Shown here piece after piece: positions 12,062 through 25,000 of a stretch of 64,000 nt of DNA. Below the pieces are notes generated by a model, which was given only the letters and a program-made list of their open reading frames with translations, was not told the DNA's origin and did no database searches. Numbering within the stretch: the stretch's first letter is position 1; each line of letters begins with the position of its first letter. The translations under genes were made by a program, and so were the position numbers. The DNA comes from Conoideocrella luteorostrata (taxonomy: Eukaryota > Ascomycota > Sordariomycetes > Hypocreales > Clavicipitaceae): NCBI GenBank assembly GCA_032433595.1, contig JASWJB010000071.1:1-64000 (forward strand). Reading direction: 5' to 3'.

Positions 12062-14883
12062 TTACTCACCGCCCTCGGTAACCTCTGCTGTCCAGTCCTT
12101 GCGAATTTTCAGCTCGTCCAGATTCTCTGATTTATCAATCACCAAACCCTTCTCATTAGCCAAATGCAACAGACAAATGAAGCAGAAGGATGTGGATATG
12201 TCATTCATGGCTGTTTTGGGGTAAACCGACTGCAGGCCGTTCATGACTTCGGTGAAGTTGAGTGTTGGGTCATCCTCTGAAGCCTGCGGCTTCTCGTCTG
12301 GGTCTGCGGGCGCTGACATCGATTCGCGCTTCACGGGCTTTCCCTATGCGAATTCAGTGTAAGTACTCTGAAGCCGAACTGCATAGACGGATGAGTCTGT
12401 TATTGCAATTACACAGCAAGTCTTACCTCGAGCTGATCAAAAGCCATGCCTTTCCATATCTCCTGTTTCAATCTACGAACATCAACCTTTGTAGCTTTGC
12501 GTGCGTAATTCACATATTCTGGCCTTATTCTTCTTGTTGATGTGACCAGTGTATGGCCAAACGCGGCGTTCGTAAACGTTTCCCCTCCCAACATGGCAGT
12601 CATCCCGCCCGCCTCCGTCATACCTGGATCTCCATCTGGTGATAGATGTTCACGTGCGTCCGCAAAGTCCAAATCATCATCATCGCCATCATCACCGCCG
12701 GGGAATGGCAAGCCATCGTCTTGGAAGAAGTTGGCATCGTAGTCACCCTCTGGGAGCGCAGTGTCCTCCGGTCCCTTTTGCTTCGCCCAGAATGCCTCGT
12801 CCATCTCAATTTGCTGATTGTCATTCTGTTGGTCGTGGGCGAAGCCGTTCCGAGGGCCGAATCCACCAGTGGTCCTGCGTCTTGAGAGTCGAGCCTTGGG
12901 TTTAAGAAACAAACTCAGGAGAGACTTTGAGCTGAAATGCTTGTCATCAGGAAGAAGATTCCGTGATTTTGATTTCCAGTCCTTCTTTGGCATACTAATT
13001 ACCGAGTTACTGGAAGCCTGTGTGTGAATGATGTCTGCCATAGTTGACTCTAGAGGCGAAGCGAAGTCGATTTCGAAGGGCTCCTTCTCTTTGCGCTTTT
13101 TGGTTTCGCTGTTTGGTTTATCGGCGTCCTTGATTTTCCTGATTCGCCAATGCTCTGCGCTGCTCCAATTTTTCTGCAAAGCTTGGTCGAAAAAACCCAG
13201 AATATCTTCATGCATCTTATCGGCGGTTTGTGGTTTCACCATTGAAACGATGTATTCGCCATTGTCATCATATTCCTCACCGTCAGCTCCCTCGCCACCC
13301 ATGCCAGAATCATATATCCTCATTTGGGGCGCGAGTGCAGCATCGCGAGCCCAAGCCTCACCACCTTCGCCAAACGCGACGTCGCCACCAATGTCGAAGC
13401 TGCCAAGACCGAGGTCATCATCATCAAATCCAATCGGAGCCTCATCATCAATGAGCATGCCTGAGTGATCACCGACTGCATGATTCTTGTCTTGGTCCCT
13501 CCAGTCCTCTGGCGCTTTCAAGAACGGGATGTCCATTGAGCCCGACGGATCTCCCAGGTCAAAATTCTTGAGAGAGGGACATACGTCGAGCTCGTCAAGT
13601 CGGCTTAAGCCTGGTAAAAATCTCTGGCCAAGTGAAACAAGATCGATCTCGACTGTTGGCTCTTCAACTTCTTCGGAAATAATATCTTCTGACTTATTGT
13701 TGATTAGCTGTGCGATGATTTCGGCTTCGTCTGGATCTACATCCTCATCCTCGACATCATCCTCGTCCTTCTGTTCAACTGGGGCCACGTCACCTGAATC
13801 GTCACTGCTATCGAAGACAATTCGGCCCTGTGAGTCGATCATTAAGTGATTAAGCAGCAGACCTTTGGCGCCGCCTTCATCAAAGTCTGCAGAAGCCTTT
13901 TTGAAGAGTGGATCAACAGCAAACTCGAGCTCAAATTTTTTGAGCTGCAGGGAGCTGAAGGAAGGAGCAAGTGTCGTTTCAGATGATCGTTGTGTCTAGT
14001 CGACCTAATTTAGCGCATATCCGTTTGATTTCGTCGGCAATGACTCTTCGCAATCTAGATTCAGGCCTTACCTTCTTCTTGGATTTTTTCTTGGGATTGC
14101 CATCCTCATCTAGTTCATCTTCACTCTCATCTCCCTCTGCATCATCCTGTCCCTTCTTTTTGTTGCTGCTGCTATCAGCCAAGCCACTCAGCAGCTTGCC
14201 AGTCTCGGTCGCAACACTGTCTACTCTGTTGGTATAAATCTTGACACATCCGTCTAAAGTACAACTGGCTTTCTGAAAATTCACTCCATCGCCCTCCTTG
14301 AGTAGTGACATGTCGTGGAAGTAGTCGATCAGAGCAAAATTCCACGAGTTATTGGCGTTGATCTTGTTATCGGTTGCCATCTTCATCCATTCCTCAAAGT
14401 TGGCCAGGATCGGTACTCGCTTGACGGGAGTAACTGACACGCCTCCAACCATGAGTTCCTCCGTGATCTCGCCTACCCGACCCCCTCGAGGGGTTCCAAG
14501 AGCAGAGCCTGGTGACGCATTTTCAATGTCATCCAGCCTCAAGCTACCTTTGCGGGGTGTTGCCGCGGCCTTGATCTCGTTGATCTGTTTATCGTGCAGA
14601 GCCTTTCGTGAATGCATTCGTTGTCCTTTCTCATGTGCATCATCATTTAGTGGGATCCTGATAAAATCTTGTGTCAGAAACAGGCGCTCTCGCTGCCTTG
14701 CGACAGCGCGCGGCAATATCACCAAAATGCAGTGCTATAATGAAGGGGGCAAAATCGCGCCAACATGACAGAACGCGAGCAGGACAGAGCTTACTTCACA
14801 GGAGATTTGAATGGCGACGCTAAATGAGAAGCAGACGTCGACCTGACGCCTCCGGCGCGTGGGACTTGAGCAACCCGAGGCAT
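12062..14883 (-). CDS. BRN1: Condensin complex non-SMC subunit (Barren/CAP-H, kleisin)
   Basis: Spliced on the minus strand: 14883-14795, 14657-14072, 13995-12427 and 12343-12062 (841 aa, normal for Barren). It is the kleisin that bridges the SMC2-SMC4 heads and is needed for mitotic chromosome condensation in the nucleus. Family hallmarks are the N-terminal segment after a short Ser/Pro-rich leader (IPLNDDAHEKG, then NFALIDYFHDMSLL), the central LAPSFSSLQLKKFELEF and GLLLNHLMIDSQGRIVFD blocks, long acidic stretches, the INYARKATKVDV-like region (here VNYARKATKVDVRRLK) and the C-terminal winged-helix-like end (CFICLLHLANEKGL). The second intron's acceptor is the TAG at 13996-13998, giving TQRSSETTLAPSF. 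An in-frame ATG 12 codons upstream (14919) is an alternative start. Confidence 0.93.
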
Positions 14884-16516
14884 TTCCTGGAGTTGTTGTG
14901 TGGTGAAATGCAGAGGCATGCCTGACAATGACCGGTGTCGCGTCCTGGTTCGTGCAGCTGCAGCCGAAGTAAACAAGATGCCTAATCGGCTGGATGTACA
15001 CAATGCGCCGCCTTTGTTCAATGTTTTGGCCTGTGGATCCAGGCAGTCATTCGTTGAACGGCGCACACACGGCTCCACCTTACGTCCGCCTTGCTCGTGC
15101 CTTCCACCTATAATTTTGTCGGCAAACAATGCGATCAATATCAATAACAATTGGTCGGGGTCTTGGCGAACTCTAAGGCACAAAAATTATTCATCAGACT
15201 TACTCTTACCCCAAAGCTGCATCAACTTTGGCTTTAATCACTGAGAAATAGTCTGCTGAGCTCGCGTATCAGGCTATAACCGCCACTTGTGACCATACCA
15301 CGCGTCACGTGATGCGCATGAGAAGCGACGCAATTGCCGGCGCAATTCGTGGCATAACTGCGAAATACGGGAGCATACTTGCGCTCTCTGCACCCTGCAC
15401 GTCCCCTGCCAAGTTTGAGCTGCCTCAAACATCTGGTCAGTGACCCATTGCCGGCTTGTCTTCTCACTAACTATTGCATGCGTTAAACATATGATACTGA
15501 TGTGATCTATCTGTTTATGGGCCCGGGGCTTTGAGACTCGAACCGCACGAGGTTGAAGTGGATATTTGTCGACGAGCTATTTTCGTTGTTTCAGCTATTT
15601 GCTGAGCCGTCGAGCCACTCGATTTTACCAGGTGGTTTCGATTGAACTGATGAAAGTGACGACGTCAGAGTAGACTGGAGAGTAAGCAATAATGGGCTCT
15701 AGCTACCATAAAACTCAACTTGCTATGGTTGTATGTGTCGTTTCTTGAGATTCGCCCATCCCATTTCCATGCCAATTGTCTCGTTGCCTACGCTTCAACG
15801 TATAGTAATAGCTAAAAACTCAAGCGTAATCCCACCGACTTTACGATCATCGCTACTTTGCCGCGCGTACAATAAATCTAAGCTAGACAGTACTGGGCTC
15901 ACACTCTTTGAGCCACTACTATAAAGCTTTTGTTGTTCAGTCTTAGTACTGTGAGAATACTAGGTGTGTGAGGTGGCTACACACGGGTGTTCGCCAAGCC
16001 CACAGCCCCAGGATGATGCAGACGCACTCCGTACTTTCGATATCTAGGTGCAGATAACGGAGTGGTACTCCGTACTTTGGAGTACAATACATGTAAACGG
16101 CCAGGGTGGGGGTGGCAAGGTGCCAACACTGAAGCATGGAAGATGTGGAAGACGCTGAAGATGGGATGCCACAGACGCACCTGCCCAATCATGTCACCCC
16201 ACTGGGGGGCCTCCCAAGGTCCCCTCTCCATTTTAGGCCAATGGCGCTCGCATGTGGCGGCCTCAGTAGGCTCCAGCGGGCTCCATTTTGCTGCATTTCG
16301 AGGTACGAGGGCTCGAGTGCATGCCATAGCGTCCCAAACCCATTTTGTGTCGAGTTGGCCTGGCATCGTCATTTACTTCACCATTTCTCTGCGCAACACA
16401 TCTCTTCTACAACACTCTTTTCTTTTCTCCTATCCACATCACCCTCACGGAGACGATGGCTTAGGTTTTGTTATTGAGACACCTGGTGGCTTCTACGATA
16501 TGAGGTCTCGCGCAGA
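14884..16516. other. Divergent intergenic region between BRN1 and the cation exchanger
   Basis: This is a 1.6-kb divergent promoter region for both neighbours. It contains TACGGAGTA-family copies near 16026 and 16065-16086, where GTACTCCGTAC is followed by a partial inverted copy. Pyrimidine-rich sequence from about 16380 to 16450 probably belongs to the leader of the exchanger gene. A patch near 15535 looks faintly like a tRNA T-arm but does not fold. No gene is supported. Confidence 0.55.
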
Positions 16517-19500
16517 ATGCGGGCAACCAATTACCGAGGGAGCCGATTGAGCTCCCGCCCCTTCATCGTCACTGTCCTACTCATAAGTCTTATAACGGCA
16601 TACTCATTCTTACTGCGGACCCAGTTCCGCAGTGATGTATCCGAAACTCGACACGATGAACCGGTGACTCTTTTTCGACGGTCTAAGAAGCTCGAGTGCA
16701 ACAAGGTACACTTTGCTGAAGATAGATGTGCCTTTGTAAAGAAGTATTGCGAAGATGAAGATGCTGGCTTATTGCCATATCTTGAATGGTACTACTGTGC
16801 CTCTATTCAAGCAAGGCCAGCTGCTTTTGTATTGCTTGTTGTCTGGCTGGGGCTGTTGTTCACCACCATTGGTATCGCCGCCAGTGACTTCTTCAGTGTC
16901 AACTTGAGCACTATCGCAACCATCCTTGGGCTCAGCGAGAGCCTGGCGGGCGTCACCTTTCTTGCGTTTGGCAATGGCTCTCCCGATGTGTTCAGTACTT
17001 TTGCTGCCATGAGCTCCAACAGCCCTGGCATGGCTGTTGGTGAACTCATCGGCGCTGCCTGCTTCATCGCCGGCGTGGTGGCAGGCTCCATGGCACTCGT
17101 ACGTGAATTTCGGGTCGACAGGAAGACGTACGCTCGGGATATATGCTTTTTCATTGTAGCAGTGGCCTTTTCCATGGCCTTCCTAGCCGATGGTCACCTG
17201 CGTTTCTGGGAATGCTGGGCAATGGTAGGCTACTACATCATATATGTTATCACCGTGGTGGGATGGCATTGGTACTCAACGCGGAGGAAACGACGCTTGC
17301 GGCGAGAAGGGGAGGCGCGTAGCCATTATTATGGTATAGCTAGACACTCCGGAGACGAACTGGCCGGAGAACCCTACCGCGATGATCCCGAAAACGCCCA
17401 AGACGACATCGGGCAGGACTCCCGCAGCAGTTCCATCCACGACATTTCATCACTGGAGCGAGGGCCCAGAATCGAGATTGAAGGCCGAGACCAGAACAGC
17501 GACAATGACATGTCGTTTAAAGACGGCAGTGATGACGATCATGAGCGGATGGTTGCTGCCGAGGTATCTAGGAGTATGCGAGTTTTGCGACCAGGGAGGA
17601 AGAAGTCTCATGCCTTGAATCCTATCCGACCAAGTTTGGTTGGTGCGTTGGAGTTTCGATCCGCTCTAGCCCAACTGCAGCGTGAGAGCAATCTGCAACT
17701 GCATGATATTCCCGGACGAAGCTATTCGGACCATCATGTTCAGGGGCGGGCACGAAGGGGCACGACCAGCGAGGTTCCGGATGACGGAGATTGGGAAACT
17801 ATCACTACACCAAGGGTAGCCGTGCGAGACAGAGCCTTCTCGTATGGTGGGATGCTACCAGCGTCAGCCCCTCCTGCTCATTCAATAGATGAAGATAATT
17901 CGGCGGATTCGAATTCCATCTCGTCGAGTAATAATTTGGCTGTGCAGGTGCAGACCTCATCTACCCGAAGCACAAATCCTTCGACGCCGTTTATGATTGG
18001 AGGCAACTTGGCTCCACCTCCCGTTGGTCCATCGGGTACGATTGACGGCGGACAAGCAAGTGATGGCGAGGACCGCAAGGGCGAACATGCTGGTTCCTTA
18101 AAATTGTTCATACCCAGTCGACGCAGCAGCCATAGCGATGCATCGTCATCTGGCTCACCATTCCCACGCTATACCGACTCGCCAATGGCTATCACACCGA
18201 ACGCGAATTCGGAGCGGACAGAATTCATGCTGCCTCTGCCTGTAGCATCTCGGCGAGAAAACAGCTTTCCCGAAATACAGGTATTACCTGCAAGCGTGGC
18301 TCGGAGGCCAGTACGGTGGTGGCCGTACTCTGTGCTTCCTCCGCCTCATATTGTCCTCGCGGCTCTGTTCCCAACCTTGCAAGGTTGGCGAGAGAAGACA
18401 ATCTGGGACAAGTTTCTGAGCACGATATCAATACCAAGCATCTTCTTGCTTGTGATTACGCTTCCAGTTGTTGAGTCTGAGACGAATGAGGAAGCTTCAG
18501 CTGATGACCGAACTACGCTTCGCGACACTGGTCGACGAGAACTTGGCCACGCCGCGCCACCAGTATCCGTTGAGCCGCAAGAGATTCAGCCTGACAGTGA
18601 ATGGGAGCGTTATAGAAGATTCTCGCGAAGGAACAGTGCCAGTTCAGTCCAACCTCCGTCGCCACATCTGATTGTTCGGCTTCAGAATGAGGACACTGCC
18701 GTCGCGTCGGAAGGTGGCGTTCTGAACGGCACATCTGCTTCAAAACCTGTATCCGAAATGCCATCTATTAGCCACGAGAATGATGAACCGGCAACGTGGA
18801 ATCGCTGGCTCGTGTGTGTGCAGCTCTTCACTGGGCCTTTGTTTGCCATGCTAATTCTATGGGCAAACATATCAGAGGAACTTGTTAATCCTGGCAAAAC
18901 CTTGATGATGATGATTTTGTACACACTCTTAGCTTCTCTCGTCCTACTGGCATTTCTTTTTATCTTCACTTCGGATCAGAAACGACCCAAGTACCACTTC
19001 TTACTCTGCTTCTTGGGGTTCATCATCAGCATTGCGTGGATCTCCACCATTGCAGGGGAAGTTGTGGGGGTCCTGAAAACGTTTGGCGTCGTTCTGAACA
19101 TCTCGGAGGCATTACTTGGCCTGACTATTTTCGCGGCTGGCAACAGCGTCGGCGACCTGGTTGCGGACATCACTGTGGCGCGGCTAGGTTATCCAGTGAT
19201 GGCATTGTGAGCGTCTAACCCCTGGACTGTGATCTTTACGCGCGAAACATGCTAACACCTTTTTTTCTTTGTCACCTTTAAGATCTGCATGCTTCGGTGG
19301 CCCAATGCTTAATATTTTGCTCGGCATCGGCATAGGCGGTGTTCTGATGATGGTACAAAACGCCAATAAGAAGCACAAAAAGCATCCCGACCGCCCAATT
19401 CAGTACGGGCCATACAGCGTGGAGGTCGGACCTACTCTCTTGATATCGGCCGTCACTCTCCTCATAATTTTATTACTGCTCTTGATTATTGTGCCGCTGA

Positions 19501-19610
19501 ACAAATGGGTCCTAAGCCGAAAGATTGGATGGGGTTTGATTGCGCTCTGGACGTTGAGCACCATTGCGAACGTTGTAGTTGAAGTGACCGGGGTGTGGCA
19601 AGATTCATGA
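16517..19610 (+). CDS. Sodium/calcium (cation/Ca2+) exchanger family membrane protein
   Basis: Two exons, 16517-19206 and 19283-19610 (1005 aa). It is a multi-pass antiporter of the Ca2+/cation exchanger superfamily with both diagnostic alpha repeats. The first (ESLAGVTFLAFGNGSPD, about residues 140-160) lies near the N-terminus; the second (LTIFAAGNSVGD) comes just before the intron and continues into exon 2 (ACFGGPMLNILLGIG). The GNGSPD/GNSVGD pairing resembles the NCLX/CCX branch and yeast YDL206W. An N-terminal hydrophobic segment (about residues 15-33) could be a signal anchor. Between the two transmembrane halves lies a hydrophilic, Ser-rich loop of roughly 370 residues, much longer than the transmembrane core requires and probably regulatory. 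The intron uses an AAG acceptor. It probably moves Ca2+ across an internal membrane such as the vacuole; the membrane and the counter-ion are inference. Confidence 0.9.
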
Positions 19611-20501
19611 CGAGGCAATGATATCTGAATGCATAGCGGCGTTGTTCTGACTCTTTCCTGGTGTCGCCTGACGTGGGTGGATGAGTCCCAAAATCCTAGT
19701 TAAACGGTTGACAGCATTATTTGGCAGCATCTAATTGGAGTAGCTGATCCTGTTTGAGCATAGATTCATTTAATACCGGATCGGGAAGAGGTCTCAATTT
19801 CAAATTCCGTTGCATGTGCATTGCGTGCAGCGGCAATGAGACGATGTGTACACAGTACAAAAACAGATGACGCGGTTAGATCGACATAATGTAAGTTCAG
19901 CCGCGGAAGAAAGATTAAAAGAACATCTGTGTACTCCGTACTCCCGACAGATCATTGCAAGGGCAATAGTAGTGAGTGGCGCAGCATCATCTGTGACAAG
20001 AAACGAAATTACAATACGATGGACGCTAGCAAGCTTGATCTCAAAACCTGCCAAAGTGTCCTTTGAAAACGACACCTGTCCAAATAACGCTGTCGTGATT
20101 GAATGAGCTCAAATATAAAAGGAATAGCACATATAGAGAATATAGAACTTGTTCAAACCATCAATTGAAGCAACCAACTCAACTCAGACCAACCTAGATC
20201 GATCCAATTGATCTTGACCTGTGCCTGCCGTTTTTGTCACCCTGCATCCTCTACTGCGTACTCCGTAACTACCTGCCTTTACAATAACTAACCCCGCCCC
20301 CTCCTTCACTGCGTGTGCGTTGGACCCCTCCATCTCCTCCGACTTCCCCCCACCTCTCGTACAGCTTACCTACCAGCTTGCGACTTTCGACTTCAAACCT
20401 CTTCACTTTTCTGGGTGGGCATTTGAACTAAGAAAGTTTTTGTTTTTACGAATATTTCTTTGCCATCAAGAAGCGTGCCAATTCTTTGATTGTTTTTAGC
20501 A
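19611..20501. other. Intergenic region upstream of SEC53
   Basis: The left part is the 3' region of the exchanger gene. GTACTCCGTAC occurs at 19931-19941, and near 20258 a CGTACTCCGTA copy abuts TAACTACC, joining both dispersed words of the window. From about 20290 to 20400 the + strand is strongly pyrimidine-rich, typical of a core promoter and leader of a well-expressed fungal gene. Confidence 0.55.
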
Positions 20502-21532
20502 ATGGACACCGCTCAGCCCGGCTACTCTCCTCTCGAAGAGCGCCCGCTCAAGGATACAATTTGCCTGTTTGATGTAGATGGCACTCTTACGCCTGCCCGC
20601 TTGGTAACAACCTCTCTCCTACTTCCCATGCCGCCTCCAACATTTTTTTACTTTTAAAGAAGCTTTAATTTCTTCAATTTGATCTTTGCTAATTTTTAAA
20701 ATACTTGCAAAATAAAAGGGCGCATCACCCGAAATTCTCTCCATCCTTGCGTCCCTCCGCCAAAAATGCTCCATCGGCTTCGTCGGTGGCTCCGATCTCA
20801 ACAAGCAGGAAGAGCAAATCGGCAAGCCAGCGGGCGTCCCCGTAACGACCCTTTTCGACTTCTGCTTCTCCGAGAACGGCCTCACGGCGTATAAGCTCGG
20901 CCAGGAGCTCCCCTCCAACAGCTTTATCAAGTGGATCGGTGAGGCAAAATATAAAGAGCTCGTCAACTTCATCCTGCACTACGTGGCGGATCTAGACATC
21001 CCAGTCAAGAGAGGCACGTTTGTCGAGTTCAGAAATGGAATGATCAACGTTAGTCCCGTGGGCAGAAACGCGAGTACCCAGGAGAGACTGGACTTTGAAA
21101 AGTTCGACAAGGAGAGCAAGGTGAGGGCTCGGTTTGTAGAGGATTTGAAGAAGAAGTTTCCGGATGTTGGGTTGACGTATGTTCTTATCTCCCCCTTGGT
21201 TGTTTCTTTGTTCTTTTCTTGCTTTCATTTTAAGACAAGATGACTGACATTTTTTTTTTTTGGTTCATTTCTGATGTAGCTACTCCATCGGTGGTCAGAT
21301 TTCGTTCGATATCTTCCCCCAGGGTTGGGACAAGACCTATTGTCTCAAGCATCTCGAGAATGAGGCTAAGAAGGAAGGCGGCATTGCGTACAAGAATATC
21401 CACTTCTTCGGCGACAAGGCTTTTGAGGGCGGCAACGACTGGGAGATTTACAGCGACCCTCGTACCATTGGACATGCCGTCAAGTCTCCTGAAGATACGA
21501 TTCGCATTCTCAAGGAATTGTTTAATCTGTAG
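20502..21532 (+). CDS. SEC53: Phosphomannomutase
   Basis: Three exons, 20502-20603, 20719-21176 and 21280-21532 (270 aa, normal for eukaryotic PMM). The cytosolic enzyme converts mannose-6-phosphate to mannose-1-phosphate, which feeds GDP-mannose for N- and O-glycosylation, GPI anchors and cell-wall mannan. It is a HAD-superfamily enzyme. The motif [11 protein letters not shown] supplies the phosphorylated nucleophile Asp24 and the general acid/base Asp26. The cap domain includes the [12 protein letters not shown] substrate-binding block, and the later motifs [17 protein letters not shown] and HFFGDK..GGNDWEI (Mg2+ site) are intact. The first intron falls just after PARL and ends in an AAG acceptor, so the next residues read GASPEIL. 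AMS1 at 54 kb acts at the other end of mannose metabolism, but nothing suggests the two are linked. Confidence 0.96.
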
Positions 21533-22046
21533 CCACCACAGTCGGAGGGTACAACTTCAAAAATTTGAATGCTGCCACGGACTGATTAAGTGGTTGAAAT
21601 TTATGCAGCACATTGTCTAATAAGGAAAATAGCAACTAAAACAAATCCACACACAACAAAGTATAGCAATGCTGCAACAGTACCAATCCCATCTGTGAAT
21701 TGTCCAGACTCACAAATGCGCCAAACATGACGTCATAAAGCTGAGCGTTCTAACACGAACGGTGTAGTTTATTTATCATAATCTAGCTCAACACAATGTA
21801 TAAAGGACGAAAACACGAAAACACGAAAACACGATCCAGTAGACATAAGGTATATAAACTATATATATTTATATATATGCATAAACCCATATGTTTTAAA
21901 ACGAAACCCCCCCCCAAAACAAGGCTATAACTGGTATATGTCAGGAGGTATATTTAAAATCATGACTCCAACAGAAGTAATATCACCATCGCTTTCATCT
22001 TCTTTACCCCTTCCGGTCTCCGGAGCACCGTCTCGCGAGTGTGTAA
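21533..22046. other. Convergent 3' intergenic region
   Basis: AT-rich sequence between the 3' ends of SEC53 and the WW-PhoD gene, containing a TATATA-type stretch near 21850-21880 and an 8-bp tandem repeat at 21808-21833. It should hold both polyadenylation regions. No gene is visible. Confidence 0.5.
21808..21833. repeat. 8-bp tandem repeat (CGAAAACA)
   Basis: Three perfect copies of CGAAAACA, plus a partial copy, lie head to tail in the convergent 3' region. It is a small minisatellite. Confidence 0.75.
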
Positions 22047-25000
22047 TCATCTCCCATACTCTAGATGGGGAATAATAACTGGCCCATACTTAGTAGTAGC
22101 AGTGTATGCCCCATCTCCTTGCACCACAAAATCAACAGCCAGACTGAGTTTCGACAGGCCGTGCTGACTGCCGCTGCTGATGCTGGGATTTGGACTGAAA
22201 GGAACTTGTTGATTCGCCGCGGCCTCCTGATCGTACGCCACAAAGGCGACATAGTTTCTGCGGCCCATCAGTTTCTTCAACTCGCGAGCAGCGCCGCTGG
22301 CATCTGTGTGGAAGATCTCCATCATGTCTTCTTTGGTGTCGGATACCTCATGGGTGGATTTTTGGCCGTTCTTAGGAACATAGAGCGTCTTTTGGTTGTG
22401 CAGTAGCTTCAGAATATATCCACCCTGTGGAGCACTGACGATGGGTGAGGAGATGATTTGATACATTGTCTTGTGATCACTGGGATGGGTTGGATCGTGA
22501 ACGAGGCCGGCGCCCGAGGCCGCAACATCTATTACTCAAGTGTGAGAAAAAAAAACCAATTTGAGGTTGGAAAAAGGGGGGGCGGGGGGTCCATTCCATC
22601 AGAAAGGATACTTGAGTCTTTACACTTACCACCAGACAAAAAGGTCATACGGATGCCTTTTTGTTGCGCAATTCCTTGCAGAGTGCGGATAAAGTATGTT
22701 CGCTCCAGGTCTTTGGTATCATGCGTCCACATATCCTTCAACACCTCCTGTATGTCTAATTCACCAAACTGGTTCAGGACGTTGCCCATCAGACCCCCTT
22801 TACCCACTGCCTTCTTTACTGAAGAGAATCCCATAGCAACTGCCTCTTTTCCGCCAACGACGCCCGCTACCGAGCTTGTAACCTTGCCCAGAATGTTATA
22901 TGTTGTATTGACGGCCTTCTTACCTGCCGCGACGGTATTGGCCAAACTCTCCACTGCATCCAGTCTAGGGTAGACGATTGGCACCGACACCATCCACACC
23001 ACATGCTGAACACTTGGAGGCAGAGTTGCCACCTTGGGAAAAATCCCCTGGTAGGTTGGCCCGGCCATGACACGCGCTTGAGTCCTCTCAGATCGGCAAT
23101 CTGGTCCGACAACAGCAATAGCCGGTCCAAGGTACTTGACAAAATGCCAGCCAGTGCCTGTAATAGTGAAAATATCGCGATCTGTGCTGACATTTCGCAT
23201 CATCTCCACTGTTGTGTGGTGCTGGAACAGGAGATACATATCCATGGCAATTCGACCGATATTCTTAAACATGGCGGACGACTGCATGTAGTCGGGGTAC
23301 GAGCCATATCCGTCAAAGCTACCAAACGACCATTAGCTGTTGGTGTTTCCATACAAAGCGAGCGATTCGGGTTTGACTTACATATCGTGATCGTTCATTT
23401 GCAGAATGTGAGGAATCTGAGCAAAAGCTTCTCTCATGAAGGGCTGGTCAAAGTGACTCGTGTAGAAATGGAAGTAAGCATGTGCAACGTCTTCCTCATG
23501 TCGAGCAGTCCATTGCACATTCTTCTTGTTGTCTCTACCACTCATGGCCAGCCACTGTCTCAGTAACGGCACCTCTTTCCAAAGCCTATCGCCATAGATT
23601 TGATCGCCCAACCCCAGCTGGACGTGGAAGCCACCACAATCGACGTTCTTCTGCAGTACGTCCTTCCACATGAAGCCAACTCCGCCAAGGCGAGCTCTCT
23701 CATTCTGCGATGTACTGGCGGCGAAGTCGTTACCAGAATGGGCGATGAACCGCCACCCGGTTTCATATCGACCAGCCACCACGAACTCGTATCTTGTGCA
23801 TCCCATATGTGACGTCACTGCGTAGGTCCATCTTTCTGTGCCGGACTCGCTCATTTGCAGCTCCAAATCGTACTTGTGGTAGGTCCATCTTTGATGGGTA
23901 TAAATAGCGCGCGGCTCGAGCTGTTTCGGGTTTGGGGAGAGATCGGTGCTGAGATGGATGTGAATGGTCGGAGGCTGGGGAGCATCTGTGACAATGAGGA
24001 TGCTGCCCATCCAGACGCCGTTTTCGACATCCATATTGACATATCGTAGATAGGGGCCAAAATACACTCCATTAGTGGGCTGTATTCTATACATTTCTAC
24101 ACCCGAACCAGGAGGAGGACCAGAAAATCCAGCAGCCGTAGGTGTTTGAGAAGCAACGCTCATGATACTCTCGGCATAACCAGGGGTGTGGGGAGCAAAC
24201 ATGGGCGATGCCATGGTTTGCTTGCCAAACATTGGCGAGGTTAACGGGTTTCCATATGTAGATGCAGTCGGTGAAAGTGGTGTTTGCTCATGTTGAATAG
24301 GATTAGGTCCTTTCGGGAACTCCCACTGTGTCGCCTGTGATGCGACGTGGATGTAGTAGTACTGTCCGGAATTCTGGTCTAGATGAGCAATCCAACCCTC
24401 CGGCAGCGGAGGAGGTGAAGCGGGTGTCTGTGTCTGAAGGGAGATGCCCTGGGGAGCAATAGATTGAGAGGGCTGTCCGTTCTGATCTGGTTGTGGATCG
24501 TTGGCAAAGGCTGGATGACCTGGATGTTGGAGCGCAGGCGAGGCCAAACCAGCAACCGCCACCGGAGCCGCAATAGCCGATTTGCTGGGTACCGAGGATG
24601 ACGGTGCTATTGAAGAGCTCGCCCCAGCAGGCGGAGTAGTCTGAGGGCGTGTTGTGGCACCAGCCGCAGCCGCAGCCGTTCCAGTTGCTCCGGGTTGAGG
24701 TCGTTGCTTTTCTTTCGGATAGGCGGAGGTGCCGTTAGGGTTAACACTCGAGTATGCTGGAGGAGGTGTCTTGGTACCCATGCGTTGGAAATCCTGTTCC
24801 AGAACGCTGACCCGCACAGGGGCATTTGGGTCGTCTTGACCTTGAGCCTGATTCTGAGTTTGATTTGGCGGCTGCGATGGCTGTGGAGGAGCTGATATAG
24901 CCCCCAGCCGTGGCTCGGTGCTAGATACCACGTTCGCACCTTGGTACACGGTAGGAGGGCCAGAAGGGGCTTGATCCGGAGTTTCTGTCGGCGTCCAAGG

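Noticed and set aside
12000..12070. Extra intron at the BRN1 stop (GTGAGT overlaps the TAA)
   Set aside because: The nearest acceptors give an immediate stop, so it would add at most a residue; the simple stop is preferred.
15520..15570. Possible tRNA on the minus strand (GGTTCGAGTC word)
   Set aside because: The flanks do not form the T stem or a cloverleaf.
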